Positions 32,801 to 44,024 of a DNA stretch of 64,000 nt are shown here, in pieces. The first letter of the stretch is position 1; every line of letters starts with the position of its first letter. The translations under genes and the position numbers were made by a program. Origin of the DNA: Apostichopus japonicus (Eukaryota > Echinodermata > Holothuroidea > Aspidochirotida > Stichopodidae); assembly GCF_037975245.1 (NCBI RefSeq), contig NC_092578.1, positions 9,776,359 through 9,840,358 on the forward strand. The letters are read 5' to 3'. Below the pieces are notes generated by a model that was given only the letters and a program-made list of their open reading frames with translations, did no database searches and had not been told where the DNA came from.

Positions 32801-35800
32801 TTGTAACACAAAGATGTATAACATAACAGAAAACTAGGCAGTCACTCCTTTTACATCATCAATGTGAATAGTTAGCTCATGTTTATTCATAAATGAAACT
32901 AGATGAAATCAACCATAGAGACTAACCCTGCTGCCACTGGAGTCTACTGCCAGAGAATCGACACTCCTGGAATGTCCTCTGCAGCAGTACAGACATCTGT
33001 GTGTGTTTGAGTCTTCCTTCCATTCCCACAGAAGGAGAGTCTGGTCATGTGATCCACTCGCAAACAGACTCCTATCTTCTTCTGAATGAATAGAAACAAG
33101 TCAATAATTACCAGAGTGACCACTCTCTCCGATAGGGTTACTTTATGTAACTAATAACATTAACTTTGGCAACTTTTGAAGAGGATTGGCTACTAAACTT
33201 TTATAGAAATGTAGTTGATCAGCTTAATGAGCTACATGTTGACCTGTCACACATCATCAAAGCAATCTGCCATTCAAATACAACACTTGTCAAACTTCAG
33301 GCATTTAAAATGTTCAAATGTTTTACCTCTGCTAAACCTTTTGATGAAGCTAATAACATGAAGAACCTTGTCCTCACTATGCTAAAATCACATGCAAAGT
33401 ATTAAATCTATACAGTACTGTACATTGTTTACTGTACAATACGTTGCATAGAGGGTTTCAGGAACTAACTGTTGATTTAAAATGACTTTTGACCTCCATC
33501 AAACACATTTTAATTTTCTCTGCTTTCAGATATAGTCCATCGGGGCAGGCCTCAAAATGTGCTTAAAAAACGAGTTTCGTTGCACATATTTAGTACCAAG
33601 GTTTGTTGGTTGGAAGTGGTAGAGGGATGTCCTGGGAACATTTTTCACGATGTTGGATGATTGGAGAGGTGTTATTTTTCGAGTAAACAACAAACAAATG
33701 ACGTCACTCTTATACGGTGTACGATGATTACAACAAAGCAGTTCCTTGTCACAGCAACACGAAAACGGCATTTAAATGCATTTGAACTTATTAGAACCTA
33801 GATGTTTTTGTTGACAGGTATAGAGGGATGTCCTGAGATTATCGTAGGAGTTGTTGGATGCTTGGAGAGATGTTATATTGTTGGTAAACAACAAATTACC
33901 TCACTATGAAGTGTGGGCTAAATTAAAAATCAGCAACGACTATTCACAGCAACATGATAATAGTTTTTAAATGTTACTAAACCTATTTAGAACCAAGGTT
34001 TGTTGGTTGGATAATGTGAAGAAATGTCCTTAGAATACTTGAAGAGTCGTTGGATGCTAAAAGAAGTAATACTTTACGAGTAAACAATAAACATATGACG
34101 TCATAGTCCATCAGGGCAGGCTTCAAAAAGTGCTTAAAATACGAGTTTCGTTGCACATATTTAGTGCTAAGGTTTGTTGGTTGGAAGTTGTAGAGGGATG
34201 TCCTGGGAACATTTTTCGCGATGTCTGATGTTTGGAGAGGTGTTATTTTTGGAGTAAACAACAAACAAATGACGTCACTCTTATACGGTGTTAGACAATT
34301 ACAACAAAGCAGTTCCTTGTCACAGCAACATGAAAATGGCCTTTAAATGGTTTTGCACTTATTATAACCTAGATGTTTTTGTTGATAGTTTTACAGGGAT
34401 GTCCTGAGATTATCTTAGGATTTGTTGGATGCTTGGAGAGGTGTTACCTTGCGTGTAAACAACAAATGACCTCACTACAAAGTGTGGGCTAAATTGAAAA
34501 TCAGCAATATTCACAGACTATTCACAGCAACATGATAATAGTTTTTAAATGTTACTAAACCTATTTAGAACCAAGGTTTGTTGGTTGGATGTTGTAAAGA
34601 AATGTCCTTAGAATGCTTGAAGAGTTGTTGGATGCTAAAAGAGGTAATACTTTACAAGTAAACAATAAACATATGACGTCACTGTTATAGGTTGGACGGC
34701 AATCAAAACTCAGGAGTTCCTTGTAACAGCAACATGGAAACGAAATAATTAAATTGTTCTTGACTTATTTAGAAACAGGATGTGTTGGATGAAAGTAATG
34801 GAGCGATATCATAATGATATTTAAATAGTTGTTGGGTGCTAGGAGAGGTGTTATTTTACGAGTAAACAATATACATATGACGTCACTCTTATACGTTGTA
34901 AGATAATGAAAATAGAGCAGTTTCTTGTCACAGCAATATGATAACATAATTTAAATGTTCTTGCACTAACAGTACTAAGGACCAGGTAATGTTGCTTGAA
35001 AGCTATATAGGAACGTCTGAAGAACATTTTAACAGTTGTTGGGTGCTAAGAGAGGTGTTATGTAAAGAGTTAACAATGAACAAATAACGTCATTCTTATA
35101 CGTTTTGCTGTACGACAATTAAACAGAGCAGTTCCTTGTCACAGCAAGATGATAAAATAATTAAACACAGTATTAAGAACCAGGATGTGTTGGCTGAAGT
35201 AAAAGAGGAATGTCCGAAGAATATTTTAAGAGTTGTTGGATTCTTAAAGCAGTGTTATTTTTCGAAAACAAAAAATTTATGTTGTGTTAAACATAATTTG
35301 AACAAATGCATTTTTAAACACTGTCCGTCTCCTGAAGTCTGCCTCGAGACTCACCTTTAACACAAATGTAGCTGGTCAAAAATGCAGTGACCAGGCAAAA
35401 ATATATGTTTTTAGGTTTGGGAAAATTACAAGTAGCACCTTCCCATGAGAGAAGGACCGGATGACTCTGAGATCATGGGGACAACTTGAAAAGGCGTAAC
35501 GCTCACACAAAAGTAAACATAAGGAAAAATAGTAGGTTTACTATGCACATGAATCTTGTATTAAAAACAATGGGGTCACTTAAACTTAAAGAAAAATTTA
35601 AATGATATACAGTAAATGGGTAACTAACAGATCTTATCAGAGCTGTTACGTCTAACAAGAAATCCACTGAACTTATTTCAAAATAAACTGCCTAAAAGTT
35701 CTAAGTTAGAACACAATCGCGGCGCGGGTCAACCAACTAAAAAGTCGCAAAATATAATTACTTCCTTGGGTTACTTCGATCAGAGGCAGGTTCACTCTGT

Positions 35801-38800
35801 TGGGGGAAGTCTCTGAGATAGGTTTGCTCACTGAACGGCTCTTGACCAGCTTGCTCTTCAATCCCTGGTATCTGGGGTCCATTGACCTATCAGCTGTCAA
35901 TTAAGTTACTAAATAATTACCAGGCACATTACTTAACCCCAATCTAACCTTATTAATGGGTCTCATCAGTGTCCTTACATAAATTTGTTGTTACACATCC
36001 ATCACCAAGAATATTCCTACCAAAATAAAATAGCTATTAAACTGTCTATTTCTCCTACAGCTCTCAAAAGTGATAGAGGCTTGGAGCCATTACATGTATT
36101 CCTAGAAAACAAGGGCCACACAAAACAATAACTATGTTCAAAAATGACAAAGGTCACACAGGGCCACGTGACCACAAACTGTTGCCCTGTAGTAGTAGCA
36201 TAAAAGTGAAACTTTAGGGAACTCCTCAATCTACCAAAGTAAGTTATTCATTGTCAAATGAATAAAACAAAATAAGAAAAAGAACGGAAAAGATCAAATG
36301 AATTAAACAAAATTGGAAAATGAAAGAAAATGATCAACATAAACACCAACAAAACATTGACCATGTTATGCTTTGGTTACACAAACAATCCTTTCTGAGA
36401 GATATGACTTCCTCGTCACTATCAACATGACCAACACCCAAAGCCACTTGCTTAGGAAGTAGTCTTCTTCTGTTATGTGAAGACAGAATGTCTTGGGCAA
36501 TAGCACTGTCATCCTTTCATCACAGCAGCTTTTTCAGCATCTCGTGCCAAACACTGAGACAGCTGTTCTGTCTGCCCACTAACAGATCTTCTTCCTTTTG
36601 AAAACTTGAGTCCTGATTGTGCCAGAGAAATCTCTGTAGAGGGAGCACCGCAAATATCCTTGTCTTTGGCGCGGATGGGCCTGCACTTTCATCTGCAACA
36701 AATCAAAAAAAAATTGTTTGGTTGATACAGTATTTTGAATTGTCCTGTTGATCACACTGTGGTTCACATTTATTGTCTACACTGGAACTCAACTGACTAA
36801 TAAGCCTCCATTTATTTCAGTGTAAGTCTGGAGCCATGAGCTTGGTAGGGTATAGTTACAAACCCACACACTAGAAAGGTTTGAGAACACATGCGACGCT
36901 ACTTGACCGGATTTCCCATACTAAAAGAAGGCCTCTCCATACATGCATCAAAGTAAAATAAACCAAGCAAGATGCTTTGATATAAAATATTTTTTTCCAA
37001 ATTTTTAAAGAGCTGTAATAAGACTACAGGTGCAACTAAATCGAGTGCCATGCTGATGCTAAATTAGCTGGAAACTTACATATGCCAACTCGCTGTAGCA
37101 TTGCCTAGGCCTATTTACTTAGTGGCCTGTATATAAGCTACATTACACGCTACATTTGTTTGTGTGTGTGCCAGTACTACCAGGAGCGATGGAGACATGC
37201 TCTGGGCTTAGTTAGGCCCTGTTTTGACAAATTAATCCAAGACTAGAGGCTTGACCATAGGCCCAGGCTGACATTGAATATTGATAGGCCTAACGTTAGT
37301 CTGCCTATCGAACCTACACTGGTGTTGATTTCATTTCTTTGTTTCATGACAAATAAAATATGAAATAAATACAACAGATACCAGTATATAGTAGCTGTCG
37401 ATCTATCCTTCATGGTTGCTACGTTAATCACTTCTAGTCTAAGGCAAACTAGTAATAGTATAGTATTGAACAGCCTTGTCCTAAATTTTCATAGTTGGCA
37501 TTCGTATCACTTCAGGAAGTTTTCTTGTCACAGTAATGCTCTAACATGAGTATTAGTAACAGGCCTTGAATTACCTTCATCGTTTGTGTACTGAATCATG
37601 GAAGCACCTTCTAGGTATGAAAATTTGCCACCCTCAATACTGCTTCATATCTCGGCACATTTGACGTCGGTTTGCCAACTGTTGGCTGTAAATTTTGTTA
37701 GACTTTCAGCCCATCGTTCTCTTGTTATGCAGTACGTTATGCAGACTAGTTGTAAACACGTACAAACGTTACATACACACAGTCTGTGCATATACATCAC
37801 GCCGAGCCGAGCAGTTTCTGTATCAGCTGACATATCACATGCCATACAATAAGGATTTTGATTGGCTCTTGGGTGAAAAAATCGCTGCGATCGGAGAAGT
37901 CCTAACAACGCAAAGCGGACTAAATGAGTCCGTTTTAAACTGCTGTTTACTCTTAAGATAACACTTCCCGAACCATCCAACATCGAGAATTGTAATAAGC
38001 ATATGAAAACACACCATAATATGTGATCAAACCTTGGTACTAAATATGTGCAACGACAGTGAACGATACCGAGCCTGCCCCGATGGACTAATACTGTGTT
38101 TACAATCTGTTGACTTCAAATGATAGCAAAGCAAACTTCCACACTTGCTGGCACATCATAAGGCCTCTTTATCATGTATTACTCTTATTATTAGTTTTAT
38201 GATTAATGTAGGTACAACCTTTCTTCAAGTTGCCATTCTTCCCTTGTTACATTTCAAGATTTTTTTTAACCTCTGCTGACCTTTGAACTTTACCAACAAT
38301 TTCAGACACCTTGCACTCATTTTGGGCTATCGAAATACCAGTTATGACAATTGCCAACATTTCCCTTCTTGAGATATCCTGTTGACAAGATTTTAAGGTT
38401 TTAACTTCCACTACAAACTGAAGATTTGTTGCACTACATAGACTCAGCAATAATGTTTATATAAAATGATACAAATTTTAAGATATTGAGCTTACAAAAT
38501 GTTCACATTATGACATCTTAACACCTCACATGACCTTTGAACCAAGAAAAACCATAGGAAACTTGTAATTAATATGGGTAAGCCACAGACCATGTAAAAC
38601 ATTAATCATCAATGCTATTGTGATAACAAGCTAGGGTATCACACAGATATGCACACAGACATCTATGAACACCAACCTGACTGCAAAGGTTACTATAAAT
38701 ATATACTATATAGATGTGACTACATAGATGTTTCCAATTGGTGTCCTATCATGAAACTAAACATGTACTCAGTATCTTTAAAGTACAGTATCACCTTAGT

Positions 38801-41800
38801 AGTTGGTGTTATGTACATAGACAAACATACAGTAGTAGTGCACTGAGATTTAAGCAAGTTAGCTCAACTCTGTAAGAAGAAACAAATGCAAATTTGACAA
38901 TATAAGTTAGTACAAAGTGTTACCATTCTTGATCCATGCAACAGATTTCACAGGTTCTGAGTGATATTCCAAGGTAGCAATGGCACTGCCATCTTTGTTC
39001 CAGAGTCTCACGTGGTTGTCATAGCAACCAGTAAGTATTCTACATGGGTATTAAACATGTAAGAGAACTTCATGAGCTGAAGAGTTAGTATTCCTACTTC
39101 ATGTCTAAATGTTTCACTTTAACCTTTAATTTTGTTTTATAGTTAATAAAATTCAAAATTTCTACTTGTACCTAATAAGTACAGGAATAGCCTCGATCGC
39201 ATAAATTAACGTAAGAGGAAACATTATCTGAGAAGTTTCAGACACAATGAAACTATAACAGCAACACTTTTTGGAAAATTGAAATGCCACTAAAACCATA
39301 TTGCATAAATAACCATTAGTATTAATATATTATAACTGTGGATTCTGTAAGAAATAATGAGATGCATGACAACACAAATGCAACTTGAGAGAACATTCAT
39401 GAAAACATAAGAAGCAGCAAGGTCTAAAAATCCAAAAAAAGGTGGCCAAATATAATACAGAAACTCACCGACCACTATGACCTCTAACAGTGCTGATCCA
39501 GTCATCGTGCAGAACACTACCCACAGGCTTAGGACTAGGAAACTTTTCAACATATTCAATGTCAACTACTGTTTCCGTAGATACTCCTTTCTCTTCCAGG
39601 TGTTCACCCAGTGAGAGTCGCAAGAATTCGCCATTGATGAGAAAATCAAAATCAACCTGTTTGTGTTCTTGCTCTGTCTTATCTATGACAAAATGCAGAT
39701 AGGAAAATGGTGGAATCTTTGAGGAAAACTAAAAGTCAGCTCAAACTAAGTACCTATTAGCTGAATGATATACACTGTACAATACAGATCAACATTGCAT
39801 TCTTTCACATGGTAGAAAATGCAATCAGCTCTCAAATATTAAAGTTGCTGCTCTGAGGCAATTGGAGCTTATTCAATGTGAGTAAATATTTAAATTGAAG
39901 ATCCAACTGAAAAAAGGTGAATCTTGCATTTCAGACCTACAGACCAACCTTTGAAGTTATAATGTTAACAACTGCAAGAAATGTTTTCTTTTTGATGACC
40001 AGTGTAAGAATTAACAGAAATTATTTCAACATGTTCGCATTAATGCATAGTTTGATAGCTGACCAAACTGCAATACAAGATTAGGTAGTGTGTGGATTCA
40101 TGGGAATAATTTGCAGTTTAATTTTATAATCAAGTTCACAACAGCCCACTATATGTGAGATCTCTTACTACTACTACTATGAGATACATCAGTTTCTAAT
40201 TCTGAGGCAATGTAGGAATGGTTGAAGTGTAAGGGCTGTCGGTATATCGATATTATCGATAATAGCCGGTATTTCAATTGTAGTCATATGGACGATATCC
40301 ATTTCCAACCGCATCGATATGTTGCAAACATCAAATTAGAAATACCAATTAAAATATGGAAACATAGACTGTTATTGATATCACAGAGACTTGCCTATAT
40401 TCTACTAAATATCGATACACTAATTTGAGCGGTGTTTCGTACAAATTCTGTGTCAAAACTTATGCAAACAGGTTCTTTACTGTCCTTTCTAGTTCTACTA
40501 CTAAACAATGATAAGAATAGCCTAGTTTCCCTTGTTCTACAACCCTATAAACCATTAGTAAACATGGCCGTCACTGCGCAAAAGCCTAGGACTATGTGCT
40601 GGGACAGTATATACCCCTAATCACTGATCTTCTTTACTGACCAAACGATATAGTCCAAACAGCTAAATACCAACTGTATCAATATATATAGACTACCCAC
40701 TGTATTGATACTAACTATAGAGCGACTGATACAGCGAGATTGGTCTTCACTGCTGCTTCATCCAACAACAAGGGGGCTTGTTAACACTGTAGTCTTGGCA
40801 CACACAGTGGCTAGGTGCCCATAAGACCATCACCCACACAGTCGGACAATCCTATTAAATGCAAGTCACTGTAGTATCCGATAGGGAAGAACTGACCTAT
40901 GACCCTAGGCCTATAGGCATTATATCTTGGGGCAAACAATTTTTCGTTATAGAATTTATTGAATGAAAATTTTCTTATGTTAGTAAACTATTCCAAAAAT
41001 TAATCATCATAGATAGACGCCTTTTCAAACCAGCTTCATTTGTCATAATTTGTGTAACATAGTTAGTATCATTTAGTGCCATGCAGTGTACATCAACAGC
41101 AATGCAGGAATGATGGAAACCCTGATGAATCATAATGAATATATTCAGCTATCTAGCCAGCTACACTTAGATGTTATGTACGGTACCTGGGGATTTACTG
41201 CATGGTACCTGGGGATTTACTGCACGGTTCCTGGGGATTTTACTACAAATGCGGCATCCCACCATCAATCCCACGTCCATAGCATATTTAACATTTTCTA
41301 CAAAACTTAAGGAGCTCAATAAATCAGTTAGAAGTGCAATATTTTTATTCTTGTATTTTCTCTCTAGGCAATGTTTAACTTTACATTGATTCCGACATTC
41401 ACAGCATATGCATGGAGTATAAAGTTTTGACAGACCTTATGTTTGACAGTTGTATACCATACAATAGTATGTCTAGGCCAACATACACAGTAACTAGTCT
41501 ACCACAAAATTTCCCACTTTTGTCATTTTGTTGATGTCTATTAGTTATAGATTTCACCATTTGATTTTTTTTTCGTGCATATTGTAGACCTATCACTATA
41601 GGCATCAGTTGTGCACAAGTGAATCTGTTGTCAGAGGTCATTATAACTAAGTACTGTGTGTTCCTGTAGAGGTAATTAAAAGTGCATGTTTTTATGGAGG
41701 ACTGCAGGAATGCAACTTCTTCTGGGCGGATACAAACAAGTGTAAGATGTTGCATCCTGCAGACCCAACTTTTAAAATCTTAACAATACGCCACAGATAT

Positions 41801-44024
41801 ATTTATTAAGTTTTGAAATTTGAAATTGATTGCCAAAATACTATACAAACCTGTCTCAGATACTTCCAAAAATATTTAATCAAGGTAAAACACATTTGCA
41901 ACATTTTAATAATACTCAACATTCTTTCTTACTTTGTCATGGTCAAAAAGTTGATGCATATTCATGCAACTTACCAAACATCCCCATCCCACAATGTACC
42001 TGCAAAACCAACGTATATGAAAGTATTACATGCTTACCTTGAAGAAGCAATTTATTGATGAGATCACTCAGATCTGAAACAACAATATTAGCTGGGACAG
42101 AGAATGGGGTGTCAGCCACAGAATATCTGATGAAGAAAACATATAAAAGATACTTATGATACATAAGATATTACTGTGATAATCATTGCTAATCATTAGG
42201 ATGCCAGGAAAATAGCCACATTTTGGAAACAAATTCAGAGAATTCTTCAGGTTGGACTTAACGTTTTCCATTGCCACTGTATGATCAGAAATTCAAAAAG
42301 TGAGTCTTAATACTGTAGGCCTACTGTTCGATAAAACTAAAAGGTAGCCTAGGCCTTCCTAATTATTACATTAGCCTAGGCTATAGAACTCACACCTGTA
42401 CATGTACCCACATGCCCACCATCAGATAACATGATAATGGTTACATAGAATTCTGTAATATTTGTAGGCATACCTGTAACACCGACTAAGTCCCTGCCTA
42501 ACCCTTGGTTTACTTGTATTAATACTGTTAGGACTGCCCTAAATTGTACTAGGTCTATGCAATGTCCAACTCATCTCCCGACTCCCAGTCTGTAAGTCCC
42601 AGTCTTAAGTCTGACAACTTACATGTTATTGATCTAGTGCCATTCCGCCATAGGCACATACCGTCATACCTTTCAAAACTTATGGCGGAAAGGTACATTT
42701 TAGGAATGGATTTTACACTGGTGTACAGGAATGTATCAGTGAAATTTTCTTTGAATTGCGTGGAAGGATAGGTAAGATTGGGAAATTGATTCACAGTCTT
42801 TCATGTACAGGTTGATAGAATAGTTTTAATGGTAAGTTCGTAAGAGTTGATATACTGTCTTCAAATATACAAAAGTTGGTTGAATGAATTCAATTAAATT
42901 AGGCTGATTGTTTCTTAAAAAGACCAATTCTGATTGTCGATTTAAAAGACCGATTTTGCAGGCCTTGGTAGAGTGAAACTAAGCAATATACAGTGCATAT
43001 ACAGTGCACCCACAGTAATGTGCTCTTTCCGCCATACAAATAGTGTTTGCCGCCACGGCAGAATGGCACTTTTTGTATGGCGGAAAGAGCACATTTTCTA
43101 CGGCAGAAAGTACCGATGGTGGAATGACAAGGCCCCCACAAGTTACAAGACTAAGTTCTACTAAGTAGCATGGTGACTTCGAAGTTCGGACACTTAAGAC
43201 TTAAAACACCCCAAAACTAAATCTTCTGGTATAAATCACCGGAAAATAAACTTCATATGGGGGGAGAATTGTGTTATAGTACGATACGCGGCCAAACTTT
43301 CTTTCCTGCAAACTGTTTTCACGTTGTATTCCAAGAAGATTCTTCGTGATTGTGGAACTGGTATTTCTTTGCTAGAGTATTGCGAAGTTCGGACACGCAA
43401 CCCACAGTGTGGCGCTGGTGATAAAATTGGTGGCGCAGTTGCTTTTTCAGTAATTATAACAGACTTCATATATCTCGGTCATTTTATTGACTAATATGTA
43501 AGTATTTTCTTGCACACGGGCCATTTTGGAGAGAAAATAACTGTAGCTTCGTACTTTTTGGTGAAATTTGGCTCTTCCTGTAAGTTGTCATGGTAAAATC
43601 GTGTATTTCTTAGGGTGTCCGAACTTCACAGTATGCCGAACTTTGCACTACTGACTATACTACTAAGGTTCTTATCTTTGTCTAGCTGCCGGCCAAATAA
43701 TTAAATAGAAAACTGTCCCCGGCTGTCGGGTGATTAAACACGACCAATGAAGTAACTTGCAAACACCCTAGTACTAGGCTTCAGTCTATAGAACGAAGTT
43801 TTGCCTTTACAGTACACTAATTAGGGCCCAAGATTGAGCAATAAAATTTCGCAGATCTAGGCCTACGGACTTTTCAGTGTAAAATAACCCACGTGAATAA
43901 CAACAAATCGTTGATGTAGATTAAAAGGATAAAACGGAACCGTAATAAATAGTTACTTCTTCTGAGCGGTAAAGAATCTTGCTTGAAGTCGAGATCCATC
44001 TGATCCCGGGATTGCGCTGGCCAT
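26791..44024 (-). CDS. WDR12: WDR12, ribosome biogenesis WD-repeat protein, complete 11-exon gene
   Basis: WDR12 joins PES1 and BOP1 in the nucleolar PeBoW complex, needed for maturation of 28S/5.8S rRNA and the 60S subunit. Eleven exons (44024-43957, 42126-42038, 39682-39469, 39039-38924, 33081-32927, 30623-30578, 30231-30152, 29654-29514, 29134-28896, 28025-27953, 26889-26791) join in phase with GT/AG ends into 439 codons plus stop; human WDR12 is 423 residues. Residues ~15-90 are the NLE-type N-terminal domain ([31 protein letters not shown]). Seven WD40-type blades follow, including [54 protein letters not shown] and [14 protein letters not shown]. An acidic/basic insert ([15 protein letters not shown]-like) sits mid-propeller as in the family. 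No broken exon was found. Confidence 0.96.
27115..27390. repeat. Diverged interspersed repeat (related copy at 4,555)
   Basis: Second copy of the family described at 4,555-4,830, in the last WDR12 intron, same orientation on the plus strand. Confidence 0.5.
27953..28025 (-). CDS. WDR12: WDR12 exon 10
   Basis: Encodes (S)[19 protein letters not shown] and WSIAE, start of the last WD blade. Acceptor caacag, donor gtatgt. Confidence 0.93.
28896..29134 (-). CDS. WDR12: WDR12 exon 9
   Basis: Encodes [44 protein letters not shown] and [14 protein letters not shown]: two WD blades. Acceptor ttgacag, donor gtcagt. Confidence 0.95.
29514..29654 (-). CDS. WDR12: WDR12 exon 8
   Basis: Encodes [18 protein letters not shown] and [16 protein letters not shown]. 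Acceptor gagcag, donor gtttgt; phase 0 on both sides. Confidence 0.95.
30152..30231 (-). CDS. WDR12: WDR12 exon 7, charged insert
   Basis: Encodes (E)[18 protein letters not shown] and ENPKPATR, the charged inter-blade insert that in human reads DEEDEMEE...RKKQKTEQ. Too short to stand out alone; placed by phase and family pattern. Acceptor cgacag, donor gtaacc. Confidence 0.9.
30578..30623 (-). CDS. WDR12: WDR12 exon 6, 46-bp micro-exon
   Basis: Encodes [15 protein letters not shown], the end of a WD blade (human FCSGSWDKMLKIWST). Acceptor attacag, donor gtacag. Phase 0 in, 1 out, matching both neighbours. Confidence 0.93.
31796..32118. mobile_element. Degenerate hAT-like element related to the 25.8-kb MITE
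   Basis: Left end CAGGGATGTGCTCACG near 31,796 and right end CCTGAGCACATCCTG near 32,115 are inverted repeats of each other and resemble the 25,836 element. Flanking duplication is not convincing. Lies in WDR12 intron 5. Confidence 0.5.
32927..33081 (-). CDS. WDR12: WDR12 exon 5
   Basis: Encodes (E)[20 protein letters not shown] and [20 protein letters not shown], matching SASMDQTILLWEW ... [20 protein letters not shown] in human. Acceptor attcag, donor gttagt. Confidence 0.95.
33533..35200. repeat. ~200-bp subterminal tandem repeats with a ~567-bp higher-order unit
   Basis: About eight diverged ~200-bp units, each with CAGTTCCTTGTCACAGCAAC-like, GGATGTCCT-like and GAGTAAACAACAAACA-like words then (A/T)GACGTCACT. 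The last word recurs near 33,699, 34,097, 34,271, 34,675, 34,878 and 35,087. The segment starting 33,534 is repeated from about 34,103, giving a three-unit higher-order period. Confidence 0.82.
35765..36715 (-). pseudogene. Coding-like, frameshifted fragments of unknown protein
   Basis: After a good acceptor (ttgttgcag, about 36,696) the minus strand reads [18 protein letters not shown] shifted frame then gives [20 protein letters not shown] and [18 protein letters not shown], stop, and after a further shift [20 protein letters not shown] and [12 protein letters not shown]. At about 35,765-35,882 [20 protein letters not shown] and [12 protein letters not shown] then a stop follow another acceptor-like site. 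The composition looks protein-like, but I do not recognise the family. It may be cargo or a decayed gene of the surrounding inverted-repeat element. Confidence 0.3.
38924..39039 (-). CDS. WDR12: WDR12 exon 4
   Basis: Encodes (R)[18 protein letters not shown] and [14 protein letters not shown], matching ILTGSYDKTSRIWSLEG ... VVKDVAWVKKD. Acceptor catgtag, donor gtaaca. Confidence 0.95.
39469..39682 (-). CDS. WDR12: WDR12 exon 3
   Basis: Encodes [36 protein letters not shown] and [13 protein letters not shown]: end of the NLE domain and start of the propeller. Acceptor gtcatag, donor gtgagt. Confidence 0.95.
41160..41240. repeat. 22-bp tandem repeat, three copies
   Basis: Unit 'GGTACCTGGGGATTTACTGC' plus two bases repeats three times (last copy GGTTCC...). 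Lies in WDR12 intron 2. Confidence 0.8.
41570..41770. repeat. Interspersed repeat, copy 1 (related to 58,040)
   Basis: Shares, in order, with 58,040-58,225: CCTATCACTAT, GGGCACAAG/GTGCACAAG, GTCATTATA, AAAGTGCAT, TTTTCATGGAGGAC/TTTTTATGGAGGAC, and ATGTTGC(A/G)TCC at the end. Same orientation. Family not identified. Confidence 0.6.
42038..42126 (-). CDS. WDR12: WDR12 exon 2
   Basis: Encodes (K)[18 protein letters not shown] and [11 protein letters not shown], matching KYAVDDVPFSIP ... ADLSNIINKLL. Acceptor catcag, donor gtaagc. Confidence 0.95.
42640..42709. repeat. Stem-loop A, CCGCCATA/TATGGCGG
   Basis: Arms CCATTCC (42,640-42,646) and GGAATGG (42,703-42,709) are complementary, and CCGCCATA (42,645-) can pair with TATGGCGG (42,681-42,688) inside. 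The same TATGGCGGAAAG...CACATTTT/TACATTTT words form stem-loop B 380 bp away, so the two are related. Confidence 0.5.
43017..43095. repeat. Perfect 24-bp inverted repeat, stem-loop B
   Basis: 43,017-43,040 (AATGTGCTCTTTCCGCCATA + CAAA) is exactly complementary to 43,072-43,095, with a 31-base loop. It could form a cruciform or an RNA hairpin. In WDR12 intron 1. Confidence 0.88.
43165..43660. mobile_element. ~495-bp MITE with GAAGTTCGGACAC ends, copy 1
   Basis: Closely matches 60,578-61,072 in the same orientation over its whole length. Ends carry inverted GAAGTTCGGACAC-type words (left CGAAGTTCGGACACTTAAG; right GTGTCCGAACTTC twice). A further internal copy (TTGCGAAGTTCGGACACGC) occurs about 215 bp in. 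Probably a non-autonomous DNA transposon, perhaps Tc1/mariner-like (TA at the edges), which is inference. Confidence 0.75.
43957..44024 (-). CDS. WDR12: WDR12 exon 1 with start codon
   Basis: Encodes [20 protein letters not shown] then QK and two bases of the next codon. RLQARFFT matches LQTRFYT at the human N-terminus, about eight residues further in, which fixes this start. Donor gtaact. Confidence 0.9.

Larger units (their letters stand above)
33533..38090. mobile_element. 4.6-kb terminal-inverted-repeat element in WDR12 intron 4
   Basis: Left end TAGTCCATCGGGGCAGGC (33,533) is repeated exactly, inverted, at 38,073-38,090. After about 27 unrelated bases a second block (CGTTGCACATATTTAGTACC + AAGGTTTG) is again exact in both arms. 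ATA flanks both outer edges (33,530-33,532 and 38,091-38,093), a possible 3-bp target duplication. The left 1.7 kb is a tandem array of ~200-bp units that begin inside this terminus; minus-strand coding-like fragments lie at 35.7-36.7 kb. Superfamily not identified. Confidence 0.6.

Noticed and set aside
37598-37983. Overlapping frames on both strands near 37.6-38.0 kb, e.g. [17 protein letters not shown]
   Set aside because: No recognised family or splice support; they lie inside the right part of the 33,533-38,090 element.
39490-39702. Plus-strand frame over 39,490-39,702
   Set aside because: It is the antisense shadow of WDR12 exon 3.
40234-40420. Possible element with ATCGATA-rich inverted ends
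   Set aside because: Only short imperfect inverted matches and no flanking duplication.
42562-42771. 69-codon plus-strand frame beginning [14 protein letters not shown]
   Set aside because: Its second half is the imperfect inverted repeat at 42,640-42,709, it lies in WDR12 intron 1, and no homologue was recognised.
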